A DNA stretch of 64,000 nucleotides, from contig CAWIJL010000005.1 of NCBI GenBank assembly GCA_963836405.1, positions 1-64,000 of the forward strand, written 5' to 3'. How positions within the stretch are numbered: the stretch's first letter is position 1; the number at the start of each line of letters is the position of its first letter. Below are positions 7,851 to 17,625 of this stretch, piece by piece. The notes under the pieces were generated by a model, which was given only the letters and a program-made list of their open reading frames with translations, did no database searches and was not told where the DNA came from. Both the position numbers and the translations under genes were made by a program. The DNA is from CAWIJJ01 sp963836405 (GTDB taxonomy: Bacteria; Acidobacteriota; Terriglobia; Bryobacterales; Bryobacteraceae).

Positions 7851-8615
7851 CTAAAGCCGGTACGCCGTCACGAAAATCCGACGGAACGGAAACAGCACGC
7901 GCCCGTCCGGCCGCGGCGGATACGCCGCCGTCACAGCCTCCCGGTACTCCGCGAAAAATCGTTCGCGAGCCGCTTCCCCCGGCATCGCGGCCAGGTACGG
8001 CCGCAGCGCCGTGCCTTTATAAAACTCCACAATTTCCCCGGCGTTCGCCACCACGTGCAGGTACTCCGTCTCCCAAATCTCGAGCCGCTCGGCCACGCGC
8101 GCCATGGTGTCGTAGTAGAACCCGGCGTCGTGAGAATGCCAGTCGCGCACCGGCCCGGTGACCAGCGGCGCCGCAATCTCGGAGATCAGACGCTGCGCCG
8201 GCGCGCCGGTCCTGGCGGGCACCTGCACCGCCAGCACGCCGCCCGGCTTCACCCTGCCGAACAGCGCTGGAAACAGCCACTCGTGCCTGCGCACCCACTG
8301 TAGTGCCGCGTTGGAGAACACCAGGTCGAAACGCGAGCCTTCAGTCTCCGCCCACTCGACAATCTCCGCCTTCACGAAGTTCGCGTCCGGCATGTCCCGG
8401 CGCGCTCTCCCGATCATCTCATCGGAACTGTCCAGGCCCGTGATCTCCGCGTCCGGCCACCGGTCGTGCAGCACCCGCGTGCTATTCGCCGGCCCGCAGC
8501 CAAGGTCCAGAATCTTCCGCACCAGCGGCACTTCCACCCGCGCCACCAAGTCGCGGCATGGCCGCGTTCGCTCCTCGCCGAATCGCAGATATTGCGCGGG
8601 ACTCCAGCCGCCCAC
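7851..8615 (-). CDS. tam: Trans-aconitate 2-methyltransferase
   Basis: The 254-residue protein (E. coli Tam is 252) is a class I SAM methyltransferase. Motif I is ILDLGCGPANST, followed by GLDSSDEMIGRAR and FSNAALQWV (motif IV region), with the Tam-type start WSPAQYLRFGEERTRP. It methylates trans-aconitate, a spontaneous aconitase by-product, using S-adenosylmethionine. The ATG directly follows the metH stop, so it is cotranscribed with the gene that regenerates methionine and hence its cofactor. Confidence 0.9.
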   Translation of the reverse strand: MGGWSPAQYLRFGEERTRPCRDLVARVEVPLVRKILDLGCGPANSTRVLHDRWPDAEITGLDSSDEMIGRARRDMPDANFVKAEIVEWAETEGSRFDLVFSNAALQWVRRHEWLFPALFGRVKPGGVLAVQVPARTGAPAQRLISEIAAPLVTGPVRDWHSHDAGFYYDTMARVAERLEIWETEYLHVVANAGEIVEFYKGTALRPYLAAMPGEAARERFFAEYREAVTAAYPPRPDGRVLFPFRRIFVTAYRL

Positions 8616-11600
8616 CTACGAAACCACTCCTTCCCCCTCATCCGCCGTGAAATAGGCGCAGTCGGGATGGTGAAAGACCAGCGCGCTCACGCTGGCTTCC
8701 GGCTCCATCATCATTCCTTCCGTGAGGTGCACTCCAATATCTTCCGGCCGCAGCAGTTTCCATAGTCCCGCCTGGTCGTCCAGGTTCGGGCACGCCGGAT
8801 AGCCGAAGCTGTAGCGCTTGCCGCGATACCGCGACGTGAACCGGTCGTGCATGGTGAGCGTCGGCGGATCCGGAAAGCCCCAGTCCTCGCGAATGCGCCG
8901 GTGCAGCCACTCGGCCGTGCCCTCCGCCGTCTCTATGGCCAGCGCCTGAATCGCGTGCGCCTTGAAAAATTCACCCGACTGCTTCCATTCTTCCGACCGT
9001 TCCCGAACGCACGCGCCGGCCGTGACAACGAACATTGCCAGGTGATCGCGGCGTCCCTCTTCCGCCTCCAAGACGTAGTCGCTCAATGAAAGCCCGTCTT
9101 CGCGCCGCTGCCTTCCGAAATGAAAGCTGTGAACAGGCTCCGCGCCGCCGGGCGCAAACAGCCGGATCGAGTTGCCATCCCGCTCCGCTTCGAAGAACTG
9201 CCACACCGCCTTCACCTTCATGAACCGCGCCGCGTCCTGCTTCACTTCCTCCACATTGCGGTAGAGTTCGAGCGCCTTGGGATCGTGCTCCGCCAGGCCT
9301 TTCTCGAAGTTCCCTTTGTACCCAAGGTGGCGTCCGAAAAGCATGAACGGATTGATGTAACTCCACACTTCGGCGAGGTGGGGCACGTCGCGCACCTTGC
9401 GCTCGAGGTACGGCGCCGGCGGAACCGGCACGTCCGTCCGCACCTTGCGGCTGCGGCGGCTGGTGACCGGCGGCAGCGGCTCGGCCGGCTTCTCCACCAC
9501 CGCATCCGCTTCCGCCTTGCGGTGTTGCGCCAGCACCTGTTCGCGCTCGGCCGGGTCCATGATGCGGTTCATCAGGCTCAGCCCCGTCATCGCGTCCTTC
9601 GCGTAGCAAACCGCCTCCCGGTAAGCCGGCGCGATCTTGTTGCGCGTGAACTTCTCCGAGAGCGCCGCGCCCCCCACCAGCAGCGGCACCGCGATGCCCG
9701 CCGCGCTCAGGTCGGTGGCCGTGATCACCATCTGCTGCGTGCTCTTCACCAGCAGCCCGGATAACCCGATAACGTCCGGCCGGTGCTCCTGCACCGCGCG
9801 AATCAGCGCCTCCGGCGGCACCTTGATTCCCAAATTGACCACGTTGTACCCGTTGTTGGCAAGGATGATCTCCACCAGGTTCTTCCCGATATCGTGGACG
9901 TCGCCCTTCACGGTCGCCAGGATCACCTTGCCCCGCGCCGCGGTGTCCGCCTTCTCCATGAACTGTTCCAGGTGATTGACGGCAGCCTTCATGGCCTCCG
10001 CCGATTGCAGCACCTCCGCCACAATCAGCTCGTTATTGTTGAACAGCCGGCCCACTTCCGCCATGCCCGCCATCAGCGGCCCGTTGATGATGTCGAGCGG
10101 CGCCGCGCCCTCCGCGCGCTTCCGTTCGAGGTCCGCAACCAGTCCGTCCTTGGTGCCCTCGATGATATAGTTCGCCAGCCGCCGGTCGAGCGGCAGGTCT
10201 TCGGCGCGCTCCTTCACCCGCTTCCCGGTCTTGCGGAAATGCTCCGTAATCGCCGCGATGTGAAACTGGTTGATCGCCGCCTTCTGTTCCGCCGACTGCG
10301 CCCGCCAGTCTTCCGGGGCCGTACGCAGCGATTCGTTCTCGGCGTCCACCGGCGGCAAATTAAAAAGCAGGTTTTCCGCCAGCCTGCGTTCGTTTTCCGG
10401 AATAGAGGCGAACCGCTCCAGCTTTTCCGCGTTCACAATCGCCAGGTCGAGCCCCGCCTTCGTGCAGTAATAAAGGAAGACCGAGTTCACCACTTCGCGC
10501 GCCGTGGCCGGCAGCCCGAACGAAATGTTGGAAATCCCCAGCACCGTCTTCGAGTAGGGCAAGTTCTCCTTCACCAGCCGGATTCCCTCGATCGTCTCCA
10601 CCGCCGCGCCGATGTAGTTCGCATCGCCGGTCGCGCACGGAAACACCAGCGGATCGAAAATCAGGTCCTCCGCCGGTATGCCGTATTTTTCCGTCAGCAG
10701 CCCGAACGACCGTTGCGCCACCTCCAGCTTGCGCTCCCGCGTGAACGCCTGCGCCTGCACCTTGTCTTCGTCGATCGATCCCACCACCAGCGCCGCCCCG
10801 TAGCGCTTCGCCACGGGACAGACGCGCTCGAACTTCTCCTCGCCGTCCTCCAGGTTCACCGAGTTGATGATGCTCTTCCCCTGGCAATACGTCAGCGCCA
10901 GTTCGATCGCCGCCGGATCGGTGGTGTCGATCATCACCGGCGCTTTAATCTTGCGGATGAGCTTCTCGTAGAAGGGCGGAATATCGCTCATCTCCTCGCG
11001 GTCCGTGCTTTGCAGGCACACGTCCACCACGTGCGCGCCGTTCTTCACCTGCCACCGCGCGATCTCGGTGGCCTCCTCCCACTTCTCCTCCGCCACCATG
11101 TTCTTGAACAGCCGCGAGCCGATCACGTTCGTCCGCTCACCCACAATCAGCGGGCGGTTGCTCTCCTCCGCCTCCACCAGTTCGATCCCCGAGTAGTACG
11201 CGCGGTGCGCCGCGCCCGGAACCGCCCGCGGCCGCTTGCTTTCCGCCATCTGCGCGATGGCCGCAATGTGCGCGTCCGTCGTCCCGCAGCATCCGCCTAC
11301 GATGTTGATCCAACCGTTATCGATGAACCGCTCCAGTTGCGCCGCCAGCGACTGCGGCGTCTCCAGGTACAGGCCCTCTTCGTTTGGCAGGCCCGCGTTC
11401 GGATAACACGAGACCCGCACCGGCGCCATTTCGCTGATGGTGCGGATGTGGTCCGTCATGAACTCCGGACCGGTGGCGCAGTTGAGGCCGATCGAAAGCA
11501 GGTCGGCGTGCGCGATGGACGCGCAGAACGCATCCGCCGTCTGGCCCGCCAGCATCGTCCCCATCGGCTCGATCGTGCCCGAAACCATCGCTGGAACCCG

Positions 11601-12173
11601 CAGGCCCAGTTCCCGCCGCACCCGTTCGATGGCCAGCAGCGCCGCCTTCACGTTGCGCGTATCCTGGCTGGTCTCCACCAGCAGCAGGTCCGCGCCGCCT
11701 TCCACCAGCCCCTTCGCCTGCACGTAGAAGTGTTCGATGAGCTGCGGAAACGTCACCCCGCCGGTTACCGTAATGGCCTTGGTCGTCGGGCCAATCGACC
11801 CAGCCACGAATCGCGGCTTGCGCGCCGTCGAGAACTCCTCCGCCGCTTGGCGCGCCAGTTTCGCCGCGCGAACGTTCAGATCGTGCGCCTCCGCGGCCAG
11901 GTCGTACTCCGCCAGCACCAGCGGTGTGCACCCGAACGTGTTCGTCTCCACCACGTCCGCCCCGGCCCGAAAATAAGCCCGGTGGATATCCAGCACCACG
12001 TCCGGCCGCGTGCGATTCAGATTCTCGTTGCACCCTTCGAGCGCCGCTCCCCCGAAGTCCTCCGCCGTCAGGTGCTGTTGTTGCAGCATGGTGCCCATGG
12101 CCCCGTCGAGGACCAGAATGCGCTGCTCTAAGATGTGAGTAAGCGCCCGCTGGCGCTCTTCAGGTGTAGTCAT
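8616..12173 (-). CDS. metH: Cobalamin-dependent methionine synthase
   Basis: The full-length 1185-residue MetH transfers methyl from methyltetrahydrofolate to homocysteine through cobalamin. Domains in order: homocysteine-binding barrel with zinc ligands C232 (GLNCATG) and C295/C296 (VGGCCGTTD); pterin-binding barrel (from about 340, IVGERTNVIGSR); B12-binding cap and fold with cobalt ligand H760 in D758-V-H-D-I-G; and the C-terminal SAM-dependent reactivation domain (about 890-1185, with RYSFGYPACPNL). No frameshift is seen. The start is 74 bp from a divergent gene, leaving little room for a riboswitch, and none was recognised. Confidence 0.97.
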   Translation of the reverse strand: MTTPEERQRALTHILEQRILVLDGAMGTMLQQQHLTAEDFGGAALEGCNENLNRTRPDVVLDIHRAYFRAGADVVETNTFGCTPLVLAEYDLAAEAHDLNVRAAKLARQAAEEFSTARKPRFVAGSIGPTTKAITVTGGVTFPQLIEHFYVQAKGLVEGGADLLLVETSQDTRNVKAALLAIERVRRELGLRVPAMVSGTIEPMGTMLAGQTADAFCASIAHADLLSIGLNCATGPEFMTDHIRTISEMAPVRVSCYPNAGLPNEEGLYLETPQSLAAQLERFIDNGWINIVGGCCGTTDAHIAAIAQMAESKRPRAVPGAAHRAYYSGIELVEAEESNRPLIVGERTNVIGSRLFKNMVAEEKWEEATEIARWQVKNGAHVVDVCLQSTDREEMSDIPPFYEKLIRKIKAPVMIDTTDPAAIELALTYCQGKSIINSVNLEDGEEKFERVCPVAKRYGAALVVGSIDEDKVQAQAFTRERKLEVAQRSFGLLTEKYGIPAEDLIFDPLVFPCATGDANYIGAAVETIEGIRLVKENLPYSKTVLGISNISFGLPATAREVVNSVFLYYCTKAGLDLAIVNAEKLERFASIPENERRLAENLLFNLPPVDAENESLRTAPEDWRAQSAEQKAAINQFHIAAITEHFRKTGKRVKERAEDLPLDRRLANYIIEGTKDGLVADLERKRAEGAAPLDIINGPLMAGMAEVGRLFNNNELIVAEVLQSAEAMKAAVNHLEQFMEKADTAARGKVILATVKGDVHDIGKNLVEIILANNGYNVVNLGIKVPPEALIRAVQEHRPDVIGLSGLLVKSTQQMVITATDLSAAGIAVPLLVGGAALSEKFTRNKIAPAYREAVCYAKDAMTGLSLMNRIMDPAEREQVLAQHRKAEADAVVEKPAEPLPPVTSRRSRKVRTDVPVPPAPYLERKVRDVPHLAEVWSYINPFMLFGRHLGYKGNFEKGLAEHDPKALELYRNVEEVKQDAARFMKVKAVWQFFEAERDGNSIRLFAPGGAEPVHSFHFGRQRREDGLSLSDYVLEAEEGRRDHLAMFVVTAGACVRERSEEWKQSGEFFKAHAIQALAIETAEGTAEWLHRRIREDWGFPDPPTLTMHDRFTSRYRGKRYSFGYPACPNLDDQAGLWKLLRPEDIGVHLTEGMMMEPEASVSALVFHHPDCAYFTADEGEGVVS

Positions 12174-12247
12174 AAAAGGGGTGCTCCCTCAATACTACCA
12201 GCCGCTCTCGCGGCCCGCCCTCGCCGTACGGCGGTATCCTGAAAGCA

Positions 12248-13078
12248 ATGAATCGTACAATTGCCCGCCGCGCCGCGCTGGCCGCCGCTACCCTGTGCCT
12301 CGCGCTGCCTGCCCTGGCCGACACGCGCTTCCGCCTGCGCCCTACGAATCGCGACGATATCCCTCTCGGCAAGGGCCAGTGCGATGTCCGCCTGCAGGTG
12401 GATAACGAAGTGGAAGTCACGGTCCGCGGCGACATGGTCTACATCAAAACCCTCGCCGGTCGCGACGCCTACGACGACGGCAACTCGGAATGCAACGCCC
12501 CCCTGCCCAACCGCGAAGTCCAGAACTTCGGCTTCGAAGTGCGCGACAAGCGCAACGACATCAGGCTTGTCGCCGAGCCTTCCCGCCGCAACAACTACGC
12601 CGCCATCGTGCGCATCCGCGATTCATCCGGCGGCCAGGGCCGCTACCACTTCCGGCTAACCTGGCAGATCACCGGCAGCGACTACCGGCCCGGCAACCCC
12701 ACCGCTCCCTTCGACGACCGCCGCCCCGGGCCCCGCGGCTTCCTCTGGAACAACACCATCAGCTTCCGCGGCCAGGGACGCGGCCTCGCGAACTATAGCG
12801 GCCCCTTTGGCGACCGCCGCCTCACGCGCGTCAACGTGGACATCGACCGCAACGGCCGCATCGTGGTCTCCTTCGTCGCCGACCGCGCCGTCCTCGCCTT
12901 CAACGGCTTCGTCACGGGCCGCGAGGGAGGCCGCCTCCGCGCCGATGTCGCCAGCGAAGACCGCCGCCTCCGCGGCCCAATGTTCCTCTCGGTCGACGAC
13001 CGTGAGCGCGTCAACGCCATCACCCTCGAAGCCACCGACGGCCGCGAACGGCTCCGCCTCAACTGGGACCGCCGGTAA
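12248..13078 (+). CDS. Secreted hypothetical protein
   Basis: The 276-residue product begins with a signal peptide (AALAAATLCLALPALA, cut near ADT). The mature part is rich in Arg, Asp and beta-strand-type segments, with no catalytic motif that I recognise (for example FRLRPTNRDDIPLGKGQCDV and TFRLTWQITGSDY-like stretches). It looks like a periplasmic or outer-surface beta-rich protein. It diverges from metH and overlaps the next, convergent gene by 20 bp. Confidence 0.75.
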   Translation: MNRTIARRAALAAATLCLALPALADTRFRLRPTNRDDIPLGKGQCDVRLQVDNEVEVTVRGDMVYIKTLAGRDAYDDGNSECNAPLPNREVQNFGFEVRDKRNDIRLVAEPSRRNNYAAIVRIRDSSGGQGRYHFRLTWQITGSDYRPGNPTAPFDDRRPGPRGFLWNNTISFRGQGRGLANYSGPFGDRRLTRVNVDIDRNGRIVVSFVADRAVLAFNGFVTGREGGRLRADVASEDRRLRGPMFLSVDDRERVNAITLEATDGRERLRLNWDRR

Positions 13079-13415
13079 CGGCCGCGCGTGCGGAAACCCG
13101 CCGCCCGTACCCGATGCCGGCAAGGCATGCGATCGGAAAGACACAGAACATCGCGATCTTGAACCACGGGGTGTACGGCAAGGTAGTCAGGTTGAACCCG
13201 AGCGCCCACGCGAGCAACACCACGACAACAATCCCCGCCGCCCGGCCGCCGATTCTCATAGCCACCCACGTTGCCGCCATGGCTGTCGCCCCCCACGCCG
13301 GGACAACGACCGCCAAAACCCAATGCGGATAACGCCGGACATGCTCACCGATGTTCCCGTTGAAATCCGCGGGCAACGGATGGACGACCGAGCCGAACAA
13401 CTCCACCGCGACCAC
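13059..13415 (-). CDS. Small integral membrane protein, probably missing its N-terminus
   Basis: The 118-residue frame from GTG 13415 holds VELFGSVVHPLPADFNGNIG, then three hydrophobic helices (WVLAVVVPAWGATAMAATWV, GIVVVVLLAWALGF, WFKIAMFCVFPIACLAGIGY). Related membrane proteins that I recall start with a further half-helix before VELF. Here an in-frame TAG lies two codons upstream of the GTG, so the first helix is cut. That may reflect a mutation or indel, and the gene may be damaged. The 3' end overlaps the convergent gene by 20 bp. Confidence 0.6.
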   Translation of the reverse strand: MVAVELFGSVVHPLPADFNGNIGEHVRRYPHWVLAVVVPAWGATAMAATWVAMRIGGRAAGIVVVVLLAWALGFNLTTLPYTPWFKIAMFCVFPIACLAGIGYGRRVSARAAVTGGPS

Positions 13416-13470
13416 CAGCTAGCACACCCGCACGCTCCCATCCTGGTCGTCTCAAATAGGATAATCGTCA

Positions 13471-14433
13471 ATGATGAAAGTCCATGGCATGGCACTGGTT
13501 TTCGCGGCGGCGCTGGCGGCACAGACGCCGTCCGGCAAAGTCGCTCCGCGGCCGCTGTACCGCGATCCGGTCTTCGATGCGCCCACCGACCCGGTGCTGT
13601 GTTACAACGCGGAGCGGAAGACGTGGCTCATGTACTACACCGCCCGCCGCGCCACCGCGCCCGATACGCCGGGCGTCACCTGGGTGCACGGGTCCAAAAT
13701 CGGCATCGCCGAATCGGCCGATGGGGGCGCCACGTGGAAATACCTGGGCACGGCGAGCATCACCTACGGGAAGGACGAGCATCCGAACGACACCACTTAC
13801 TGGGCGCCCGAAGTGATCTGGTACATGGGGGTGTACCACATGTATCTCAGCTACGTTCCCGGCATTTTCACCGACTGGAACCATCCACGCGAGATCGTTC
13901 ACCTGACCAGCAAAGACGGCATCGATTGGACCACCGTCGGGAAGGTGGACCTCGGGTCGGATCGCGTGATCGATGCCGGCGTGATTCAGTTGCCCGCCGG
14001 CGGCTGGCGCATGTGGTACAAGGACGAGCGCAAGCCCAAGGCGCTGTCCTATGCCGACAGCCCCGATCTCTACGAATGGCAGGCGAAGGGCAACGCCGTC
14101 ACCGACCGCAACGGCGAAGGGCCGAAGGTCTTCCACTGGAAGGAGAAATACTGGCTGGTGGCGGACACCTGGGTGACCGGTATGCGGGTCTGGTCTTCGG
14201 ACGACTGCCTGAAGTGGACGCCGCAGGACGAAACGCTGATTGGGTCCCACGGCGACGTAGTGGTCAGCGGCGACAGAGCCTGGTGGTTCTACTTCGGGGG
14301 CCCTGGGTCGCGCGGACGCACCACCGCGATCAATGTCGTTGAACTGCGGGTGGAGGGAGGGAACCTGCTCGCGGGCGATCCCGCGCAACCCACCCACATC
14401 GACCTCAAGCCGCAGCGCGAGGCGGAACGGTAG
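13471..14433 (+). CDS. Secreted beta-propeller glycoside hydrolase-like protein
   Basis: The 320-residue protein has a short signal peptide (MALVFAAALAAQ) and repeated propeller blades with Trp/Tyr-rich strands: TDPVLCYNAERKTWLMYYT, SADGGATWKYLGTA, YWAPEVIWYMGVYHMYLSY, KVFHWKEKYWLVADTW. This is the pattern of five-bladed GH43/GH32/GH130-type glycosidases. The acidic residue in YWAPEVIWY fits a GH43-like catalytic position. It probably trims arabinan, xylan or similar plant glycans outside the cell; the exact specificity is not visible. Confidence 0.78.
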   Translation: MMKVHGMALVFAAALAAQTPSGKVAPRPLYRDPVFDAPTDPVLCYNAERKTWLMYYTARRATAPDTPGVTWVHGSKIGIAESADGGATWKYLGTASITYGKDEHPNDTTYWAPEVIWYMGVYHMYLSYVPGIFTDWNHPREIVHLTSKDGIDWTTVGKVDLGSDRVIDAGVIQLPAGGWRMWYKDERKPKALSYADSPDLYEWQAKGNAVTDRNGEGPKVFHWKEKYWLVADTWVTGMRVWSSDDCLKWTPQDETLIGSHGDVVVSGDRAWWFYFGGPGSRGRTTAINVVELRVEGGNLLAGDPAQPTHIDLKPQREAER

Positions 14434-14439
14434 CGGGAC

Positions 14440-16062
14440 TTACTTTGCAAAACGCCGGAAGAAACTGTCCGCATACCAGGACGGGCGCTTCGAATCGTCG
14501 GCCACGCGCTGGACGAGTCTCATAATCACGCGATTGAAGCGGGCGGCGGCCTCGAGGTCCACGGGCTGCGACAGGTCGTCGGACGGGCGGTGGTAGCGGG
14601 TGGCTACCCAATCGCGGCGGATCTTCTCTTCGGGCGAACCGAATTCATATCCGAACTTGAAAGCGAGGGACGGAATGCCTTCGCGGATGAACATGTACTG
14701 GTCGCTGCGGATGAAACGGTTCTGCTCCGGCTCGCGATCGGTCTGCACGTCCACGCCTTCGGCCCTCGCGGCGTCCTTCACCACGTCCCCGAGCGTCGAT
14801 TCGGTGAGCCCCTGGACTTCGATGACCTTCAAGGGATAGAGCGGCAGGAACATGTCGAGGTTGATGTCGGCGACGATCTGGCGCGCCGGAACCGTGGGGC
14901 GGCCGATGAAGTAACGGGATCCCAACTCGCCCTTTTCTTCCGCGCAGACAGCCAGGATCACGATGGACCGCTTGGGTTTGGCGCCGGACTCCTTGAGCAT
15001 GCGGGCGATCTCCAGAATGGAAGCGATGCCGGAGGCGTCATCCATGGCACCGTTGTAGATCGTGTCGCCATTGACGGCGCGGCCGACGCCTGTGTGATCG
15101 AGATGCGCCGAGAGGATGACGTACTCGTTTTTGAGGCGCGAGTCGGTGCCGGGATAGATGCCCACGATGTTCGGGGCCTCGAAGGTTTCGCGCTTCTGCG
15201 CGGTGGTGGAGCGCAGCGTGCCGGCCAGCGGGAAGCGCGGCAGGGGCTGATTGGCGGCGGCGAGTTTCGCGATCTCGTCGTACGTGTGCCCGCTCGAGGC
15301 GAAGAACTTCTCAGCGCCATTGCGGGTGATGGAGATGGCGATCTTCTGGCCGGCGGTGTCCTGAAGGTCGGGATCGGCCAGGCTGATGGAAGGCTGCGGG
15401 GCTGGGGGCTGCCCGGTTCCGCCGCGGCCTCTTCCGCCCGCGGCTCCCCGGCCTGCAGCGGCCGTTCCCGCGGCGGCCCGCGGATTGGGAAGCACCGCCA
15501 TGCCGACGGCTCCGGCTTTCTTGAGCACGGCCCAGCGCTCGGACGATGACGAGTAATGCGAGCGAACGTTGTTGTTCATTTCGGCGGGGCCGGTGGAGTT
15601 CACGTAGACGGCAATTTTGCCGCGGAGGTCGACGCCCTCCAGGTCATCGTATTTGGCTTCGGGAACCGACATGCCGTAGCCGACAAACACCATGGGCGCC
15701 TCGAGCGACGAGGCCATTCCGGCGCGGCTCGCGATGGTGGCGTCCTGGCCCAGCACGAGCGGCTCGGCCTTACCCTCGCGAACGATGGCGAGAGAGCACT
15801 CCTCCGGAATCAGCGTGTGGGATTCGAACTTTACGGGCTGAAGATAGCCGGACTTGCCCGCGGGCTTGAGGCCCAGCCGCTCGAACTGCTCGTTGACATA
15901 GGAGACGGCTTTGGCAAAGCCCTCCGTGCCGATGTTGCGGCCTTCGAGCTGGTCGTCGGCGAGGAATTGGATGTGGGTCCACCAGAGCTTGCCTTCGGCG
16001 GCGTAGTCTGCGGCGAAGAGTGAGCCGGCGGCGGCGAACAGGAGCAGCGCGGGATGTTTCAT
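14440..16062 (-). CDS. Secreted M28-family zinc aminopeptidase
   Basis: The 540-residue protein has a signal peptide (LLLFAAAGSLFA), a protease-associated insert (about residues 115-230, including a Gly/Ala-rich linker), and the M28 catalytic domain. Metal ligands are seen in LSAHLDHTGVG (H, D), YNGAMDDASGIA (bridging Asp), VCAEEKGELGSRYF (Glu-Glu) and ADINLDMF, with the last His in TRYHRPSDD. It releases N-terminal residues from peptides in the periplasm or outside. The GT39 gene lies 39 bp upstream on the same strand. Confidence 0.92.
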   Translation of the reverse strand: MKHPALLLFAAAGSLFAADYAAEGKLWWTHIQFLADDQLEGRNIGTEGFAKAVSYVNEQFERLGLKPAGKSGYLQPVKFESHTLIPEECSLAIVREGKAEPLVLGQDATIASRAGMASSLEAPMVFVGYGMSVPEAKYDDLEGVDLRGKIAVYVNSTGPAEMNNNVRSHYSSSSERWAVLKKAGAVGMAVLPNPRAAAGTAAAGRGAAGGRGRGGTGQPPAPQPSISLADPDLQDTAGQKIAISITRNGAEKFFASSGHTYDEIAKLAAANQPLPRFPLAGTLRSTTAQKRETFEAPNIVGIYPGTDSRLKNEYVILSAHLDHTGVGRAVNGDTIYNGAMDDASGIASILEIARMLKESGAKPKRSIVILAVCAEEKGELGSRYFIGRPTVPARQIVADINLDMFLPLYPLKVIEVQGLTESTLGDVVKDAARAEGVDVQTDREPEQNRFIRSDQYMFIREGIPSLAFKFGYEFGSPEEKIRRDWVATRYHRPSDDLSQPVDLEAAARFNRVIMRLVQRVADDSKRPSWYADSFFRRFAK

Positions 16063-16101
16063 GGGCGGTCCGTTTGATTAAGGAGTAGAATAGCGCGGTG
16101 C

Positions 16102-17541
16102 TCAGCGGAGGTGGGGAGGCTGGCCGGGCTGCTGTTCGACGTGGAGGGGGCGCGGATCGGCGGCGCAGTCCGGAAGCGGCGCATGCAGGTAGAAAGCGAG
16201 GCCGTAGCGCCAATCGCGGCCGATGTCGCCGGCGCAGGTCTGGGATGCGCGGGCGGCGATTTCGGCCGAGAGGGAGCGGGCGGAGGCGAGCCTGTCCACC
16301 TGGGGGACGGTGTCGATCTTGAGCCAGGCCACACCAGCCGCGGTGGCGGCGGCGATACCGAAAACGGCGGCGAGGCGCCGGCCGCGGGTGTCGAGCGCGA
16401 CGGCGGCGGCTGCCACGGCCAGGGGCAGGATCCAGGTCCAGTGGAAAGCGGGGAGGGGCGCCTGCGAGAGTCCGTTCGAAACGGCGGGAGCGAGCATGGG
16501 TCCGGCCAGCAGATAGGTAACCAGCAGCAGCGCGCAGACGGCCAGCCACGGACGGGCTTCGCGGACCCGGTCGAGCGCGATCCCGGCGAGCGCCGCCAGA
16601 GGAGGTAGCAACGGGAGAACGTAGCCGGGCAGCTTGTTGGTGGCGGCGGAAAAAAAGACCAGGCCGAACAGAACCCACGCGGAAAGAAAGCGGAGGCGCG
16701 GGTCTTCCAGATTTTCACGGCGGAAGAGGAGCGGAAGCAGCGGGGTCCAGGGCAGCAGCAGGGCGGCCAGAACCGGCAGGTAGAACCAGGGCGGCTGCAC
16801 GTGCTGCAACTCGGTGGAGGCGAAGCGGGAGAAGTGGTGCTTGACGAAGAATTCCTCGATGAAGGCCCAGCCGTTGCGCGCGTAGCAGAGCAGGTACCAG
16901 GGGAGGGCCACCACCAGGAACGGGAGTACGGCGCGGAGGCGAACGAGGTCGCGGAAATAGCGCCAGCGAAGCAGCACGGGTGCGGCCAGGACGAGGGGAA
17001 CCAGGCCCTTGGCCAGCACGGCGAACCCGAGCATGGCGGAAGCGAGCGGCAGCATCCGCCGGTCGCGCTTGGCGATCCAGGGGAGGGACAACAGCATGGC
17101 AGCGGAAAAGGTGGCGGTGAGGGGCAGGTCCGTGACGCCCACCTGGCTAAAGCCGATCCATGCCGCGGAGGTGCCCAGAATCAGGGTGGCGAGCCATGCC
17201 GCGCGACAGCCGAATTCCCGGTTGAGGATCCACCAGAAGAAGATGAGGAAGGCGATGGAGAGCAGCGCCACGGGGAGGCGTGTGCCGGTCTCCGGACCAA
17301 GGCCGAGCCGGTATCCGGCGGCGGACATCCAGTAGAGCAGGGCCGGTTTTTCAAACCAGGGTTGGCCCCACAGGCGCGGCGTCACGAAGTCGCCGGAGCG
17401 CGCCATTTCGCGGGCGATGGAGGCGTAGCGGGGCTCGTCGGGGCCCAGGAGGCCGGCGCCCGAGAGGCGGAAGAAGTACAACGCGAAGGCCACGGGAGCT
17501 GCGAACCACGCGAGGAGCGGCAGTTTCCGTGACATTTGCAA
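16102..17541 (-). CDS. GT39/ArnT-like membrane glycosyltransferase
   Basis: The 479-residue polytopic protein begins with a membrane helix, then the catalytic DE loop GPDEPRYASIAREMARSG (D35-E36), which is diagnostic of the PMT/ArnT superfamily. About 11-12 hydrophobic helices follow. Such enzymes transfer sugars such as L-Ara4N from a polyprenyl phosphate carrier to lipid A or protein on the periplasmic face. The C-terminal region is short compared with E. coli ArnT (550 residues). The donor and acceptor are unknown. Confidence 0.88.
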   Translation of the reverse strand: MQMSRKLPLLAWFAAPVAFALYFFRLSGAGLLGPDEPRYASIAREMARSGDFVTPRLWGQPWFEKPALLYWMSAAGYRLGLGPETGTRLPVALLSIAFLIFFWWILNREFGCRAAWLATLILGTSAAWIGFSQVGVTDLPLTATFSAAMLLSLPWIAKRDRRMLPLASAMLGFAVLAKGLVPLVLAAPVLLRWRYFRDLVRLRAVLPFLVVALPWYLLCYARNGWAFIEEFFVKHHFSRFASTELQHVQPPWFYLPVLAALLLPWTPLLPLLFRRENLEDPRLRFLSAWVLFGLVFFSAATNKLPGYVLPLLPPLAALAGIALDRVREARPWLAVCALLLVTYLLAGPMLAPAVSNGLSQAPLPAFHWTWILPLAVAAAAVALDTRGRRLAAVFGIAAATAAGVAWLKIDTVPQVDRLASARSLSAEIAARASQTCAGDIGRDWRYGLAFYLHAPLPDCAADPRPLHVEQQPGQPPHLR

Positions 17542-17625
17542 ATTTCATTATAGGGTTCGCGGTTGGCGGGTTCCGACTGGGGCAGCAAGTCCGCGTCCGC
17601 GCGCCACGGTTATAATCGCTAGTAC

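Noticed and set aside
7764..8303. Forward frame starting MKRLGELKRKHSEPALPEQF
   Set aside because: After about 30 residues it becomes the complement of tam; no ribosome site and no family character.
9783..12131. Long forward frame opposite metH (about 780 codons)
   Set aside because: It is the antisense of a full-length MetH with strong domain matches; the Arg/His-rich product is a codon-bias shadow.
12174..12247. Cobalamin or SAM riboswitch upstream of metH
   Set aside because: Only 74 bp separate metH from the divergent gene and no B12-box-like or SAM-type core was seen.
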